A stretch of 16,884 nt of DNA from CAYICL01 sp964361885 (GCA_964361885.1 CAYICL010000011.1:1-16884), one strand, 5' to 3'. Counted from the stretch's first letter, positions 6,197 to 13,297 are shown. Notes: generated from the letters alone by a model not told the origin. Numbers and translations are program-made.

Positions 6197-7024
6197 TTAC
6201 TTTACAAGTTGTTTAAATTTCCACATTTCCAAAGCTCTTAATCCCACATACCTACCCACATAAATATCAAAAGCCGCAATTAATAGTAAGGCCAGTTCCG
6301 GATTCAAAAGCACCTGCTTTTGTACCCAATCCAGCCTTAAAATCACTGCTCCGGTCAAAGCCATCACTATTGTCTGCAGCATCACCCTTAAAGCTTCCCG
6401 TTGGCTTTTGCCGGTTTGAACTTCAATAAAATTCTCGGTCAAAAGCATTAATATTAAAATCGGGAAAATTGACACCGCGCTTAACTCTCCCAGTTTTAAA
6501 TTGACGCCGGCCAGCATCACTCCCAACACCCCGATCGACACAAACCACATCAACAGTGCCATTCTGGGTAAATACTGCAGTTTTAATTTAGCCGTGATCT
6601 TTCTGGAGATTGTGGCCAAAAACCAGACAATCAAAAACATCCCCATCCCTACCTTAATTCCGGTAGCCAGAAAAGCCACCGACAACATTGCCGGCACAAA
6701 AATGCCAAACCCGGTTAAGCCCAGCAAATGCCTGGCCGCGGCAATCAAACCGGCTATCAAAGGAAACAAAAGCACCAGCACAATCGTGTTGGCCGACACT
6801 CCTTTATCCACTGCTTGCCTGATACTATGTTGTAACCAATTATGCCAACTCAGCGGCCCCGGATCTTTTTGAGCCAAATACCCTTCCAGTTTGCCTTTAA
6901 TTGGTGAAGTTCTTTCGGTAATATCCTGCGTGGCTATTTCCCCTGTTTCTGTGGCCCCTAAAGCCATTACCGGAAAAGCCAACAATAACATTACCAGAAA
7001 AAAACCTAACCCTAGTTTTCTCAT
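6197..7024 (-). CDS. 7TM membrane protein of the inactive-transglutaminase type, periplasmic domain lost
   Basis: 275 residues. A signal-like segment (3-23, ending ALGA) leads a short extracytoplasmic stretch (24-77) and about seven hydrophobic helices (roughly 80-96, 105-121, 126-140, 155-172, 183-198, 215-230, 243-257). The motifs AARHLLGLTGFGIFVPAML (95-113), LTENFIEVQ (195-203) and GRYVGLRALEMWKF (257-270) are those of the 7TM domain that proteobacteria carry fused to an inactive transglutaminase domain. That domain needs several hundred residues and is missing here. The family usually lies beside the glutamate-ligase-like ATP-grasp gene, as it does here, so it may be the membrane platform or exporter for the product. 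The first gene of its set, with TATAAT six bases before the ATG. Confidence 0.82.
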   Translation of the reverse strand: MRKLGLGFFLVMLLLAFPVMALGATETGEIATQDITERTSPIKGKLEGYLAQKDPGPLSWHNWLQHSIRQAVDKGVSANTIVLVLLFPLIAGLIAAARHLLGLTGFGIFVPAMLSVAFLATGIKVGMGMFLIVWFLATISRKITAKLKLQYLPRMALLMWFVSIGVLGVMLAGVNLKLGELSAVSIFPILILMLLTENFIEVQTGKSQREALRVMLQTIVMALTGAVILRLDWVQKQVLLNPELALLLIAAFDIYVGRYVGLRALEMWKFKQLVK

Positions 7025-7030
7025 GGCTGT

Positions 7031-7039
7031 ATTATACCA
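7031..7039 (-). promoter_or_regulatory. Extended -10 box of the 7TM/ATP-grasp set
   Basis: Minus strand TGG then TATAAT (7036 to 7031), six bases, then ATG at 7024. This predicts a leaderless mRNA for the 7TM gene and probably for the genes behind it. No convincing -35 at 16-18 bp. Confidence 0.55.
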
Positions 7040-7047
7040 AAGCCTAC

Positions 7048-7803
7048 CTATTTCAACGCCTCATTAATCATCGCCTGAAAAGCACTGTACGGTTGCGCCC
7101 CGATTAAAACTTTACCGTTGATAATAAAGCTCGGCGTCCCGTTCATACCCGCTTTTTGAGCCAAAGCCAAGTCCGCATCGACTGCCGCCTTTTTCTCGCC
7201 ATTAGTCAAACAGTTGGCAAACTTAGTTCTATCCAAACCCAGCTTGGCCGCATAACTATTAAACAATTTGCCGGCATCACTGGCTTCGGCCCAAGTATCT
7301 TGATTAGTAAACAATTGGCTGTGAAACTCAAAATATTTACCCTGGTCTCCGCTGCATCTGGCCGCTTCTGCTGCCAAATGAGCATTTGGATGAAATTCCA
7401 GCGGCAAATCTCTTGCCACATACCTAACTTTGCCTGTCTGAACATATTCTTTAATTAACTGATCAAACGATTGATCAAAATAGCGCTTGCAATAAGGGCA
7501 CTGGAAATCAGTAAACTCGACTACTGTTACCTTGGCGTTTTCATTACCCATAACTGCTGCCGGATTAGCCAAAACTTCTCCTAATACCTCCCCGGTTACT
7601 TCAGTTACTTCTTTCTGTTCCGGTGCTTGTGCTGGCGCTTCTTGACCGCTTGGCTGATTGCCGATTATGCCTTTACCACCCTTAATCATTCTCAACTCAG
7701 TCCACATACTGCCGATAGCAAACGCCGCTAAAACTAATAATCCGATTAACAAAGGTTGAAGGAACCCTTTTGCGTGTTTGACTACGGCTTTTTTCTTAAA
7801 CAT
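7048..7803 (-). CDS. Membrane-anchored DsbA-family thiol oxidoreductase
   Basis: 251 residues. An N-terminal anchor (13-33) is followed by a low-complexity Gln/Pro/Glu linker (45-75) and a DsbA/BdbD-like thioredoxin domain. VVEFTDFQCPYCKRYF contains the active-site CPYC (C102, C105), GTPSFIING carries the cis-Pro loop (P224), and a second Cys pair (C150, C198) could form a structural disulfide. The protein should sit outside the membrane and form or isomerise disulfides in exported proteins. No partner of the DsbB or VKOR type is in the window; the cytoplasmic thioredoxin system lies next door. It has its own promoter, overlapping the end of the glutamate dehydrogenase gene. Confidence 0.88.
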   Translation of the reverse strand: MFKKKAVVKHAKGFLQPLLIGLLVLAAFAIGSMWTELRMIKGGKGIIGNQPSGQEAPAQAPEQKEVTEVTGEVLGEVLANPAAVMGNENAKVTVVEFTDFQCPYCKRYFDQSFDQLIKEYVQTGKVRYVARDLPLEFHPNAHLAAEAARCSGDQGKYFEFHSQLFTNQDTWAEASDAGKLFNSYAAKLGLDRTKFANCLTNGEKKAAVDADLALAQKAGMNGTPSFIINGKVLIGAQPYSAFQAMINEALK

Positions 7804-7810
7804 AAGCTAC

Positions 7811-7839
7811 ACTATAGCAAAGATTTTAATATCTGTCAG
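7811..7839 (-). promoter_or_regulatory. Promoter of the DsbA-like gene, predicted leaderless
   Basis: CTGACA (7839 to 7834), a 17-bp spacer ending in TGC, TATAGT (7816 to 7811), seven bases, then ATG at 7803. This is the best-formed promoter in the window: one mismatch in each hexamer, an extended -10, and a start point predicted on the start codon. It overlaps the last codons of the glutamate dehydrogenase gene. Confidence 0.68.
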
Positions 7840-9128
7840 CCCCTCAACTTCATCGCCTTAACCACTCTCTCCACCGCCAAAATATAGGCCGCCATCCGCG
7901 GGTTTACCTTTTTACTCTGATAAATCTGCCATACCTCATCAAAGGCTTTATCCATAATCTTTTTTAACTTGGTAAACACCTCTTCTTTTTCCCAATAATA
8001 CCCCGTGTTGTTTTGCACCCATTCAAAGTAAGACACAGTCACTCCGCCGGCATTGGCTAAAACATCAGGAATCGAGATTATGCCGCGCCGCTGTAAAACC
8101 TCGTCTGCTTCCGGTGTTACCGGCCCGTTGGCCATCTCAATCACGTATTTGGCCTTAATCCGGTTAACATTTTCCTTGGTGATGACATTTTCCAAGGCCG
8201 CCGGTACCAACACTGTTACCGCTAGTTCCAAAAGTTCCTCATTAGTAATGGTTTTGCTTCCCGGAAAACCGATTACACTCCCAGTTTTCTCTTTATGTTT
8301 TAAAAGTTGATCCGGGTCCAGTCCTTTTTCGTTGTAAACTCCCCCCTTAGAATCAGACAAAGCTACCACTCTGTAGCCGGCTTTCTTAGCGAAATACGCA
8401 AAATAATACCCGACATTGCCGATCCCCTGGACGGCAATTGTAGTAGTTTTTTTTCGTCCAGAGGACGATCGGCCTTTGGCCGACATTAATTGCTCCAGCA
8501 CATAAAACCCGCCCAAGCCAGTCGCTTCGGTTCTGCCTTGTGATCCGCCCATCTCAATTGGTTTGCCGGTAATCACCCCCGGCTCGTGCCTGCCTGTCAC
8601 CTTCTCATATTCATCAAGCATCCAGGCCATAATCTGCGGTGTCGTATTTACGTCCGGCGCAGGTACGTCTTTAAAAGCTCCGATGTATTTTGAGATCGCT
8701 TTAATGTATGCCCGGCTTAGTCTTTCCAGCTCCCCCTGGCTCATGTTTTTTGGGTCACAAATCACTCCGCCTTTAGCGCCGCCGTAAGGAATTCCCACCA
8801 CAGCACACTTCCAACTCATCCACATCGACAAAGCTTTCACTTCTGCCTCAGACACCTGCGGATGAAATCTGATCCCGCCTTTATACGGCCCGATTGCATC
8901 ATTATGTTGGCTTCTAAACGCTTTAAAAGTTTTATAGCGAGCTTGCCCCGCCGAAGCCCTGCCTTGCCGGCAGGCAGGTTTACGCGAAGGAGGGTCCATT
9001 CTTACCTTTATATCAACCTTAATCAATCTTTTTGGAGTCTTTAATTGTTCAAGTATCTTCTTATCAACCTTAATATATTTGGCGACCGTTTCTAACTGCC
9101 TGACTGCATTTTTGTACGGATCGTTCAT
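7836..9128 (-). CDS. gdhA: Glutamate dehydrogenase (Glu/Leu/Phe/Val family) with two repeat-derived insertions
   Basis: 430 residues. It interconverts glutamate and 2-oxoglutarate plus ammonia with NAD(P). Family signatures: GPYKGGIRFHP (80-90), KCAVVGIPYGGAKGGV (107-122, catalytic Lys in the GGAKGG block), PAPDVNT (157-162), the nucleotide-binding GIGNVG (235-240), ALENVI and IPDVLANAGGVTVSYFEW. Two stretches look foreign: residues about 46-64 between the VRMD strand and the FKAFR-QHN block (PACRQGRASAGQ), and about 216-227 just before the Rossmann fold (AKGRSSSGRKK). Both coincide with palindromic DNA and keep the frame, and no catalytic residue is lost. Last gene of trxA-trxB-gdh; it starts in a 4-bp overlap with trxB. 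Glutamate versus another amino acid as substrate is not certain. Confidence 0.9.
   Translation of the reverse strand: MNDPYKNAVRQLETVAKYIKVDKKILEQLKTPKRLIKVDIKVRMDPPSRKPACRQGRASAGQARYKTFKAFRSQHNDAIGPYKGGIRFHPQVSEAEVKALSMWMSWKCAVVGIPYGGAKGGVICDPKNMSQGELERLSRAYIKAISKYIGAFKDVPAPDVNTTPQIMAWMLDEYEKVTGRHEPGVITGKPIEMGGSQGRTEATGLGGFYVLEQLMSAKGRSSSGRKKTTTIAVQGIGNVGYYFAYFAKKAGYRVVALSDSKGGVYNEKGLDPDQLLKHKEKTGSVIGFPGSKTITNEELLELAVTVLVPAALENVITKENVNRIKAKYVIEMANGPVTPEADEVLQRRGIISIPDVLANAGGVTVSYFEWVQNNTGYYWEKEEVFTKLKKIMDKAFDEVWQIYQSKKVNPRMAAYILAVERVVKAMKLRG
8455..8483. repeat. Double hairpin in gdhA linker
   Basis: CGTCC-AGA-GGACG (8455-8467) followed by TCGGCC-TTT-GGCCGA (8469-8483), encoding the RSSSG-type linker before the nucleotide-binding domain. 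GCCTTTGGCC recurs at 14389-14397 in the phosphoribosyltransferase gene. Each hairpin is short; the tandem arrangement in a variable linker is what suggests an inserted element. Confidence 0.42.
8958..8978. repeat. Palindromic insertion in gdhA
   Basis: Arms CCTGCCT (8958-8964) and AGGCAGG (8972-8978) flank a centre containing GCCGGC, so the whole 21-bp element is a palindrome with one extra base. It is G+C rich unlike its surroundings and encodes PACRQGR, which glutamate dehydrogenases lack at this point. The insertion as seen in the protein is longer (DNA about 8937-8993). Confidence 0.7.
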
Positions 9129-10024
9129 AAATCCCTATTTTCCAGCCATTTCTCTGCATCAATCGCCGCCTGGCAACCCATCCCGGCCGCAGTGACTGCC
9201 TGCCTGTATCTAAAATCCACCACGTCCCCGGCCGCAAAAATACCATTAATTGAAGTCATCGTCGGATAATCAGCCAGACCTGTCTTAATATACCCCTTTT
9301 CATCCAGTTCAATCTGTCCTTTAAACACTTCTGTTGCCGGCTTGTGGCCAATCGCCAAAAACAAACCATCAGTTTTTATTGTTTCAGTATTATTGATCAC
9401 AATTGCTTCCAGTTTTTTTTCACCAATAATTTTTGTCACCTGGCTATTCCAGATAATTTTAATTTTTGGGTTCTTTTTCACCCTGTCCTGCATGATTTTT
9501 GACGCCCTCAACTGGTCGCGCCTGACAATCAAATAAATTTCTTTGGCAAATTTAGTTAAAGCCAAAGCATCCTCGCAGGCCGCATCGCCCCCGCCTACCA
9601 CTGCCGCGGTTTTATCTTTATAAAAAGGCGCGTCACAGACTGCACAGGTCGCCACGCCCCGGCCAAACAGCTGTTTCTCTCCAGGAACGTTCAGTTTCAC
9701 CGGTTCGGCGCCGGTAGCGATAATTACTGCCTCTGCTTCCAGATCATTTACCAAAAACGGCTGCTTGGAAAAATCCACTTTCTCCACTTTTTTATCTACC
9801 ATTTCCGCCCCGAACTTCACTGCCTGCTTCTCCATCTTTAGCATCAACTCCGAACCTAAAATCCCTGCCTCTGCTCCCGGCCAATTCTCTACTGTGGCCG
9901 TATTAATCAATTGCCCTCCGCTGGTTTCACCGCTGAAAATCACCGGCTTTAAACCGGCTCTTCCTGCATAAATCCCGGCCGTATAACCGGCCGGCCCGGA
10001 TCCGATTATTATTAACTTTCTCAT
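9125..10024 (-). CDS. trxB: Thioredoxin reductase
   Basis: 299 residues, slightly shorter than the usual 310-320. This FAD/NADPH flavoenzyme reduces thioredoxin in the cytoplasm. N-terminal FAD site GSGPAGYTAGIYAGRA (8-23), redox-active CAVC (C127, C130), NADPH-binding GGGDAACEDAL (144-154) and C-terminal FAD motif GIFAAGDVVD. The next basic stretch of the NADPH domain (VRRDQLRAS) fits NADPH preference. It starts inside trxA and its stop overlaps the gdhA start, each by 4 bp (ATGA type), so the three genes are translationally coupled. Confidence 0.96.
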   Translation of the reverse strand: MRKLIIIGSGPAGYTAGIYAGRAGLKPVIFSGETSGGQLINTATVENWPGAEAGILGSELMLKMEKQAVKFGAEMVDKKVEKVDFSKQPFLVNDLEAEAVIIATGAEPVKLNVPGEKQLFGRGVATCAVCDAPFYKDKTAAVVGGGDAACEDALALTKFAKEIYLIVRRDQLRASKIMQDRVKKNPKIKIIWNSQVTKIIGEKKLEAIVINNTETIKTDGLFLAIGHKPATEVFKGQIELDEKGYIKTGLADYPTMTSINGIFAAGDVVDFRYRQAVTAAGMGCQAAIDAEKWLENRDL

Positions 10025-10350
10025 TCCTCCCCCAATACTTTCTTAATCAATCTTAAATACCCTTCTTTACCGCTAAATCCGCTCATTCTGTCTACTTCTT
10101 TCCCAGCTTTAAATATAATTACCGTCGGAATACTCATCACTCCATATTTGCTGCCAATCGCCTGATTCTCATCCACATTGACTTTTCCAATCACCATTTT
10201 ATCTTTATACTCCTCGGTTAGCTCGTCAATCACCGGTCCGGCCAACTTGCATGGCGTACACCAATCGGCATAAAAATCCACCATCACCGGTTTATCGGCT
10301 TTTAAAACCTGTGTCTCAAAATCTTGATCTGAAAAATGTAAGGCCGGCAT
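10021..10350 (-). CDS. trxA: Thioredoxin
   Basis: 109 residues, the normal thioredoxin length. Active site WCTPCK (C31, C34), with Thr in place of the usual Gly; cis-Pro at P75 in SIPTVIIF; GFSGKEGYL near the C-terminus. It reduces disulfides of cytoplasmic proteins and is recycled by the neighbouring reductase. GAGGGAGAGG just before the ATG is one of the few clear Shine-Dalgarno sequences here, so this gene has a leader, unlike several neighbours. Confidence 0.96.
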   Translation of the reverse strand: MPALHFSDQDFETQVLKADKPVMVDFYADWCTPCKLAGPVIDELTEEYKDKMVIGKVNVDENQAIGSKYGVMSIPTVIIFKAGKEVDRMSGFSGKEGYLRLIKKVLGEE

Positions 10351-10417
10351 AATCCTCTCCCTCTGAATTTATAATAGATATAATATTTATAACAGTTATT
10401 CTAACTTTTTTGAAGCC
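10351..10417 (-). promoter_or_regulatory. A/T-rich gap upstream of trxA, likely operon promoter region
   Basis: 67 bp, mostly A/T, with several TATAAT/ATTATA-like hexamers on both strands (around 10368-10390) and a small inverted repeat ATAAC-T-GTTAT. The promoter of trxA-trxB-gdh should lie here, but no single -35/-10 pair stands out. No terminator hairpin is seen for the gene on its other side. Confidence 0.35.
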
Positions 10418-10972
10418 CTACTTCCTGCAAAAATTCTCCCGCAGATAACCGGTCATCTGCTTTATTGTTTCTTCGTAATTTTCATCCGGCTGCCCTAAGC
10501 CGCAACTGCAAAACCATAACCCCTGCCCGTCAAAACCCAGATTGTCCGGCTCCAGCATTTTATAATCAAGCGCCGCGCCCCGGCCTTCATCATAGGCCGT
10601 GAGTACCGCCCCCTCCAACCCATCAATCATTTCTTTTGTCAGCGATTTTCTCTTTTGCGCCTTATAAACGGTTAACAGTTCGCCTTTTCTTGCCTCTATT
10701 GCCAGACCGATTATTTTCCCTAAGCCGTTTCTTATCAAACATACCGGCTCCGGCGTAAATTCTTTCAGAGCAGTCATTCGTAATCGCTTATAGACCTTCC
10801 GCTCTTCTTCCGGCTTGCCGTTGCCGTTCTTGTCCCAGGTTTTGATTGCTACTTCCCTCCCGTTGATTTCGCCAAAACGAATCGTTTTAATGCCCATGGT
10901 AATCGCTGATCTTTTTTCGTCAAACGTAATCCCCTTAAATTCTTGTACTGATAATTCCCCTGCTTCTGTCAT
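10418..10972 (-). CDS. Unrecognised protein with a degenerate kinase-like pattern
   Basis: 184 residues, soluble. The order of elements resembles a small protein-kinase or RIO-like fold: REVAIKTW (a VAIK-type Lys), EEERKVYKRLR (helix with Glu), KIIGLAIEARKGELL (hinge-like), a helix ending TAYDEGRGAALDYKMLEPDNLGF (compare the catalytic loop D...N) and LWFCSCGLG where a DFG would be expected. The DFG Asp is absent (S-C-G), and the length is short for a kinase, so if the reading is right it is a pseudokinase or has diverged strongly. GGGAG five bases before the ATG is a plausible ribosome binding site. It starts 7 bp after pyrH. Confidence 0.7.
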   Translation of the reverse strand: MTEAGELSVQEFKGITFDEKRSAITMGIKTIRFGEINGREVAIKTWDKNGNGKPEEERKVYKRLRMTALKEFTPEPVCLIRNGLGKIIGLAIEARKGELLTVYKAQKRKSLTKEMIDGLEGAVLTAYDEGRGAALDYKMLEPDNLGFDGQGLWFCSCGLGQPDENYEETIKQMTGYLRENFCRK

Positions 10973-10979
10973 ACACTCC

Positions 10980-11699
10980 CTATTCTATCACTGTTCCCTT
11001 AAACTCCTCCCCATCCAGAATCTTTTCCAGATTCTTAAAATCGTGGCCGTTGCAGTTGATCGCTTTCAAACCGATTTTTTTGGCCAATTTGCTGGCCATC
11101 GGGTCAAACGGCGAGTTCATCCCCGGCTTCCAGTCTTTGCCGACCAACCCAATCAGTTTCTCCCAGCTCATTCTCTTAATCGGTTTAGCGTCTTTAAATT
11201 TATTGGGGTCTTTGTCATAAACATAATCGGTGTTTGACAGATTAACCACCATGTTAAGGTGGTAATCGTTGGCAATCAAGACTGCGTCATAATCCGACGA
11301 CCAACCCGGTTTCCAGCCGCCGCAGACCACCACCGGATAATTGACCGCGTTCTTATCCACCATGTCGAAATGCTTTAAAATCCAAGGATATGCCACATCC
11401 CTAAAAATCGTCCGGAATAAATGGGCATTCAACCTCGTGGCATGAATTCCCAACCAGTCCAAATCTTCGTCAGTCAAATTTCGGCCGGCCGCCATCTCAG
11501 CCGCGTCGCGGTACTGCCTGGCTGTATAACCGCCGCCGGTAACAATAAAAAATCGCCTCTTTTTGGCGATTTGCTTTCGTAAAAATTTTTCAAAATTATG
11601 AAGATACTCAATATCAATCTGTGCCTTGTTGCCGTTGGGAGCAAACACCGACCCGCCGACAGATAAAACGAAAGTGTTTTTAGGTTTCTTTAAAATCAT
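10980..11699 (-). CDS. pyrH: UMP kinase, archaeal type
   Basis: 239 residues of the amino-acid-kinase fold. Makes UDP from UMP. Features: FVLSVGGSVFAP near the N-terminus (phosphate-binding glycines), FFIVTGGGYTARQY, LDWLGIHATRLNAHLF, VVCGGWKPGWSSDYDAVLIA, NLSNTDYVYDKDP and MNSPFDPMASKLA. The LGIHATRLNA and GGWKPGWSSD blocks follow the archaeal UMP kinase pattern rather than the E. coli one. The ATG at 11699 overlaps the lgt stop as ATGA; a GTG at 11708 is an alternative start three codons upstream. A perfect 8-bp stem (11550-11572) lies inside the gene and does not disturb conserved residues. Confidence 0.92.
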   Translation of the reverse strand: MILKKPKNTFVLSVGGSVFAPNGNKAQIDIEYLHNFEKFLRKQIAKKRRFFIVTGGGYTARQYRDAAEMAAGRNLTDEDLDWLGIHATRLNAHLFRTIFRDVAYPWILKHFDMVDKNAVNYPVVVCGGWKPGWSSDYDAVLIANDYHLNMVVNLSNTDYVYDKDPNKFKDAKPIKRMSWEKLIGLVGKDWKPGMNSPFDPMASKLAKKIGLKAINCNGHDFKNLEKILDGEEFKGTVIE

Positions 11700-12475
11700 T
11701 TCCGCCACATTATGAAGCCCAGCGCCGATAAAATCAACCCCAGGCTGATTGCTTGCGCCACGTTGACTCCGTTAATTAGCCACGCTTCAATTCTTAACCA
11801 CTCCAGGAAAAACCGACCGAAACCATAAAATCCCAAATAGGTCGCAAACACCATCCCGCTGCCGATTTTCAATTTATTGTTTTTTATAATCTTTATGATG
11901 ATTATAAAAGTTATTATCATCCATAAGCTTTCATACAAAAACAGCGGGTGAAACCGCTCAAAATCAATCACTGACAGCAATCTGTTTTCCGGTTTGATAT
12001 AAATCGCCCAAAAAGGTGGTTCACCCTGAGCGGAGTCGAAGGGCAAACCGTAAAGTTCCTGGTTAAAATAATTGCCCCACCGGCCGATCGCCTGCCCTAA
12101 AGGCAGGCCTAAACCGGCCAAATCAAGCATCATTAATAGCTTTTTTTTACTCCGGCTATAAATCCATAAACCAATCACCCCGCCTAAAATCCCGCCAAAT
12201 ATCCCCAGTCCTCCCCTCCATAACATTATTATCTCTCCCGGATGCAGCCAATAATAATCCCACCAATCAATCACATGATACAGTCTGGCTCCGATCAATC
12301 CTCCGGCCACTACCCAAATCAAACTGTCCCAAACCGACACTTCCCGCCACTCTTTATCCTTAGCCGCCAGCTTGCGTCTGACTCTTTCGGCCACCTCCGC
12401 TGCCGCCAAAACTCCCAAACCAATCAAAAAACCATATAAATGAAAAGTGGCCGGACCAACCGATATAAAACTCAT
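11696..12475 (-). CDS. lgt: Prolipoprotein diacylglyceryl transferase
   Basis: 259 residues with about seven hydrophobic helices. Transfers diacylglycerol from phosphatidylglycerol to the lipobox Cys of prolipoproteins in the membrane. Signatures: HLYGFLIGLGVLAA (12-25), GGLIGARLYHVI (58-69), WRGGLGIFGG (86-95; Phe where E. coli has the His of its FHGG motif), the Lgt signature GQAIGRWGNYFNQELYG (127-143) and FHPLFLYESLW (175-185). Residues 145-152 (PFDSAQGE), just after the signature, are encoded by a repeat that also occurs in pth. The start at 12475 overlaps the upstream stop (ATGA); the frame is open 18 codons further but that part has no family likeness. Confidence 0.95.
   Translation of the reverse strand: MSFISVGPATFHLYGFLIGLGVLAAAEVAERVRRKLAAKDKEWREVSVWDSLIWVVAGGLIGARLYHVIDWWDYYWLHPGEIIMLWRGGLGIFGGILGGVIGLWIYSRSKKKLLMMLDLAGLGLPLGQAIGRWGNYFNQELYGLPFDSAQGEPPFWAIYIKPENRLLSVIDFERFHPLFLYESLWMIITFIIIIKIIKNNKLKIGSGMVFATYLGFYGFGRFFLEWLRIEAWLINGVNVAQAISLGLILSALGFIMWRK
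12024..12043. repeat. CCCTGAG...TCGAAGGG element, copy in lgt
   Basis: CCCTGAG, a 5-base variable centre CGGAG, then TCGAAGGG. The same outer blocks with centre CTTG occur at 14019-14037 in pth. Both encode AQG at one end in the same frame. The imperfect inverted repeat CCCTTCGA/CTCAGGG type is, to my knowledge, a widely scattered intragenic repeat in metagenome-derived bacterial genomes. Confidence 0.72.
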
Positions 12476-13041
12476 ACCCACAACCAAGTTAACCAGGCAA
12501 ATAGCCCTGTCCCTAAATACATAAACCACTTTAATTCCAGATTGCTAACTTGTCTTTGCACCTGCCAAAATAACTTTCTTTTTAACCCCTCTTTATCCTT
12601 CAAATACTCCTGCCAATCTGTCAGTATTATCCTCAAGCCCAGTCCCATCACCAAGCTTTTACCAAACATTGTGGCCGTGGAAGTTAAAACAAACAAAGCC
12701 AAAACAATATATGCCGCCTGGAACAACACGCTCCGGCTGGTCAACTTCTCCATTTCTCCGGCTCTGGTTTCCAACAGCTCAAACGCCCCCTTGTAATTTC
12801 TCTTTTCTATCTGATACTTCACATATTGGGATATTTGTGCTTCCGGATGAATAATATAAACAAAAGCAATCTTGTCAAACCACACCAATAACCAGCCTAT
12901 CGCTCCGCCTATAAATAACCCGATCAGCTCCAGCCAATCTCTGGGAAAAACCAAGCTTTTTCTAATCAATAACATCACCCCGGCTCCGGTCAAGTACAAC
13001 CCTAATACCAACTGCTCAGCTTTAACTTTTATCTTAGGCAT
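12472..13041 (-). CDS. Unrecognised integral membrane protein
   Basis: 189 residues. Probable membrane helices at about 10-27, 37-57, 105-125 and 170-188, with a charged cytoplasmic-type loop between (HPEAQISQYVKYQIEKRNYKGAFELLE). No signature motif is recognised. It precedes lgt with a 4-bp overlap (ATGA), so it may belong to lipoprotein or envelope biogenesis; that is inferred only from position. The promoter is of the predicted leaderless type. Confidence 0.8.
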   Translation of the reverse strand: MPKIKVKAEQLVLGLYLTGAGVMLLIRKSLVFPRDWLELIGLFIGGAIGWLLVWFDKIAFVYIIHPEAQISQYVKYQIEKRNYKGAFELLETRAGEMEKLTSRSVLFQAAYIVLALFVLTSTATMFGKSLVMGLGLRIILTDWQEYLKDKEGLKRKLFWQVQRQVSNLELKWFMYLGTGLFAWLTWLWV

Positions 13042-13048
13042 TAACTAA

Positions 13049-13057
13049 AGTATAGCA
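13049..13057 (-). promoter_or_regulatory. Extended -10 box of the membrane protein-lgt-pyrH set
   Basis: TGC then TATACT (13054 to 13049), seven bases, then ATG at 13041. The longer string TTTGCTATA is shared with the DsbA-like gene promoter, and TTTGCTA with the promoter at 16542-16550. The predicted start point is on or one base before the ATG. Confidence 0.58.
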
Positions 13058-13060
13058 AAT

Positions 13061-13297
13061 TTATCCCTCAAACACCTCCATCTTATCCACCCGCGCCAGC
13101 ATCGGACCCTGCCTACACTCGCTAACCATCTTTTTAACTAAACTCTCTTCCCCTTCAAGCACGACTTCAACCTGTCCGGTTTCTAGATTTCTCACCCAAC
13201 CATTTAAACCCAGTTCTTTGACCTTTCCCTTCACCCAGAATCTAAACCCCACCCCCTGCACTCTCCCGGAAATTATCAGCCTAACCTTTTTTATCAC
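13061..13297 (-). CDS. acyP: Acylphosphatase
   Basis: 78 residues, about ten shorter than usual at the C-terminus. Hydrolyses acyl-phosphates to a carboxylate and phosphate. The signature GRVQGVGFRFWV (11-22) holds the catalytic Arg (R19), and GWVRNLETGQVEVVLEG (33-49) the catalytic Asn (N37). It starts at a GTG within the end of the upstream gene (17-bp overlap), with the purine run GGGGGAAGG in front serving as ribosome binding site. Since ATP-grasp enzymes work through acyl-phosphates, its presence nearby is suggestive but could be chance; the gene is a common housekeeping one. Confidence 0.92.
   Translation of the reverse strand: MIKKVRLIISGRVQGVGFRFWVKGKVKELGLNGWVRNLETGQVEVVLEGEESLVKKMVSECRQGPMLARVDKMEVFEG

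Noticed and set aside
10815..11237. 140-codon open frame on the plus strand
   Set aside because: It lies antisense to pyrH and the gene after it, with no promoter, ribosome binding site or recognisable motif; the minus strand has clear family matches.
11550..11572. 8-bp stem AAATCGCC/GGCGATTT inside pyrH, terminator-like with a T-run in the loop
   Set aside because: The T-run is in the loop, not after the stem, and the encoded residues fit the family length. Probably chance, though a genome-wide search could revive it.
12090..12108. 7-bp stem GCCTGCC/GGCAGGC in lgt, similar to the gdhA palindrome
   Set aside because: It encodes the conserved LPLGQAIG motif of Lgt with no extra residues, so insertion is not supported.
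13061..13297. Functional link of acylphosphatase to the ATP-grasp cluster
   Set aside because: The gene is 6 kb away in a different transcription unit and is a common housekeeping gene; acyl-phosphate chemistry alone is too weak a tie.
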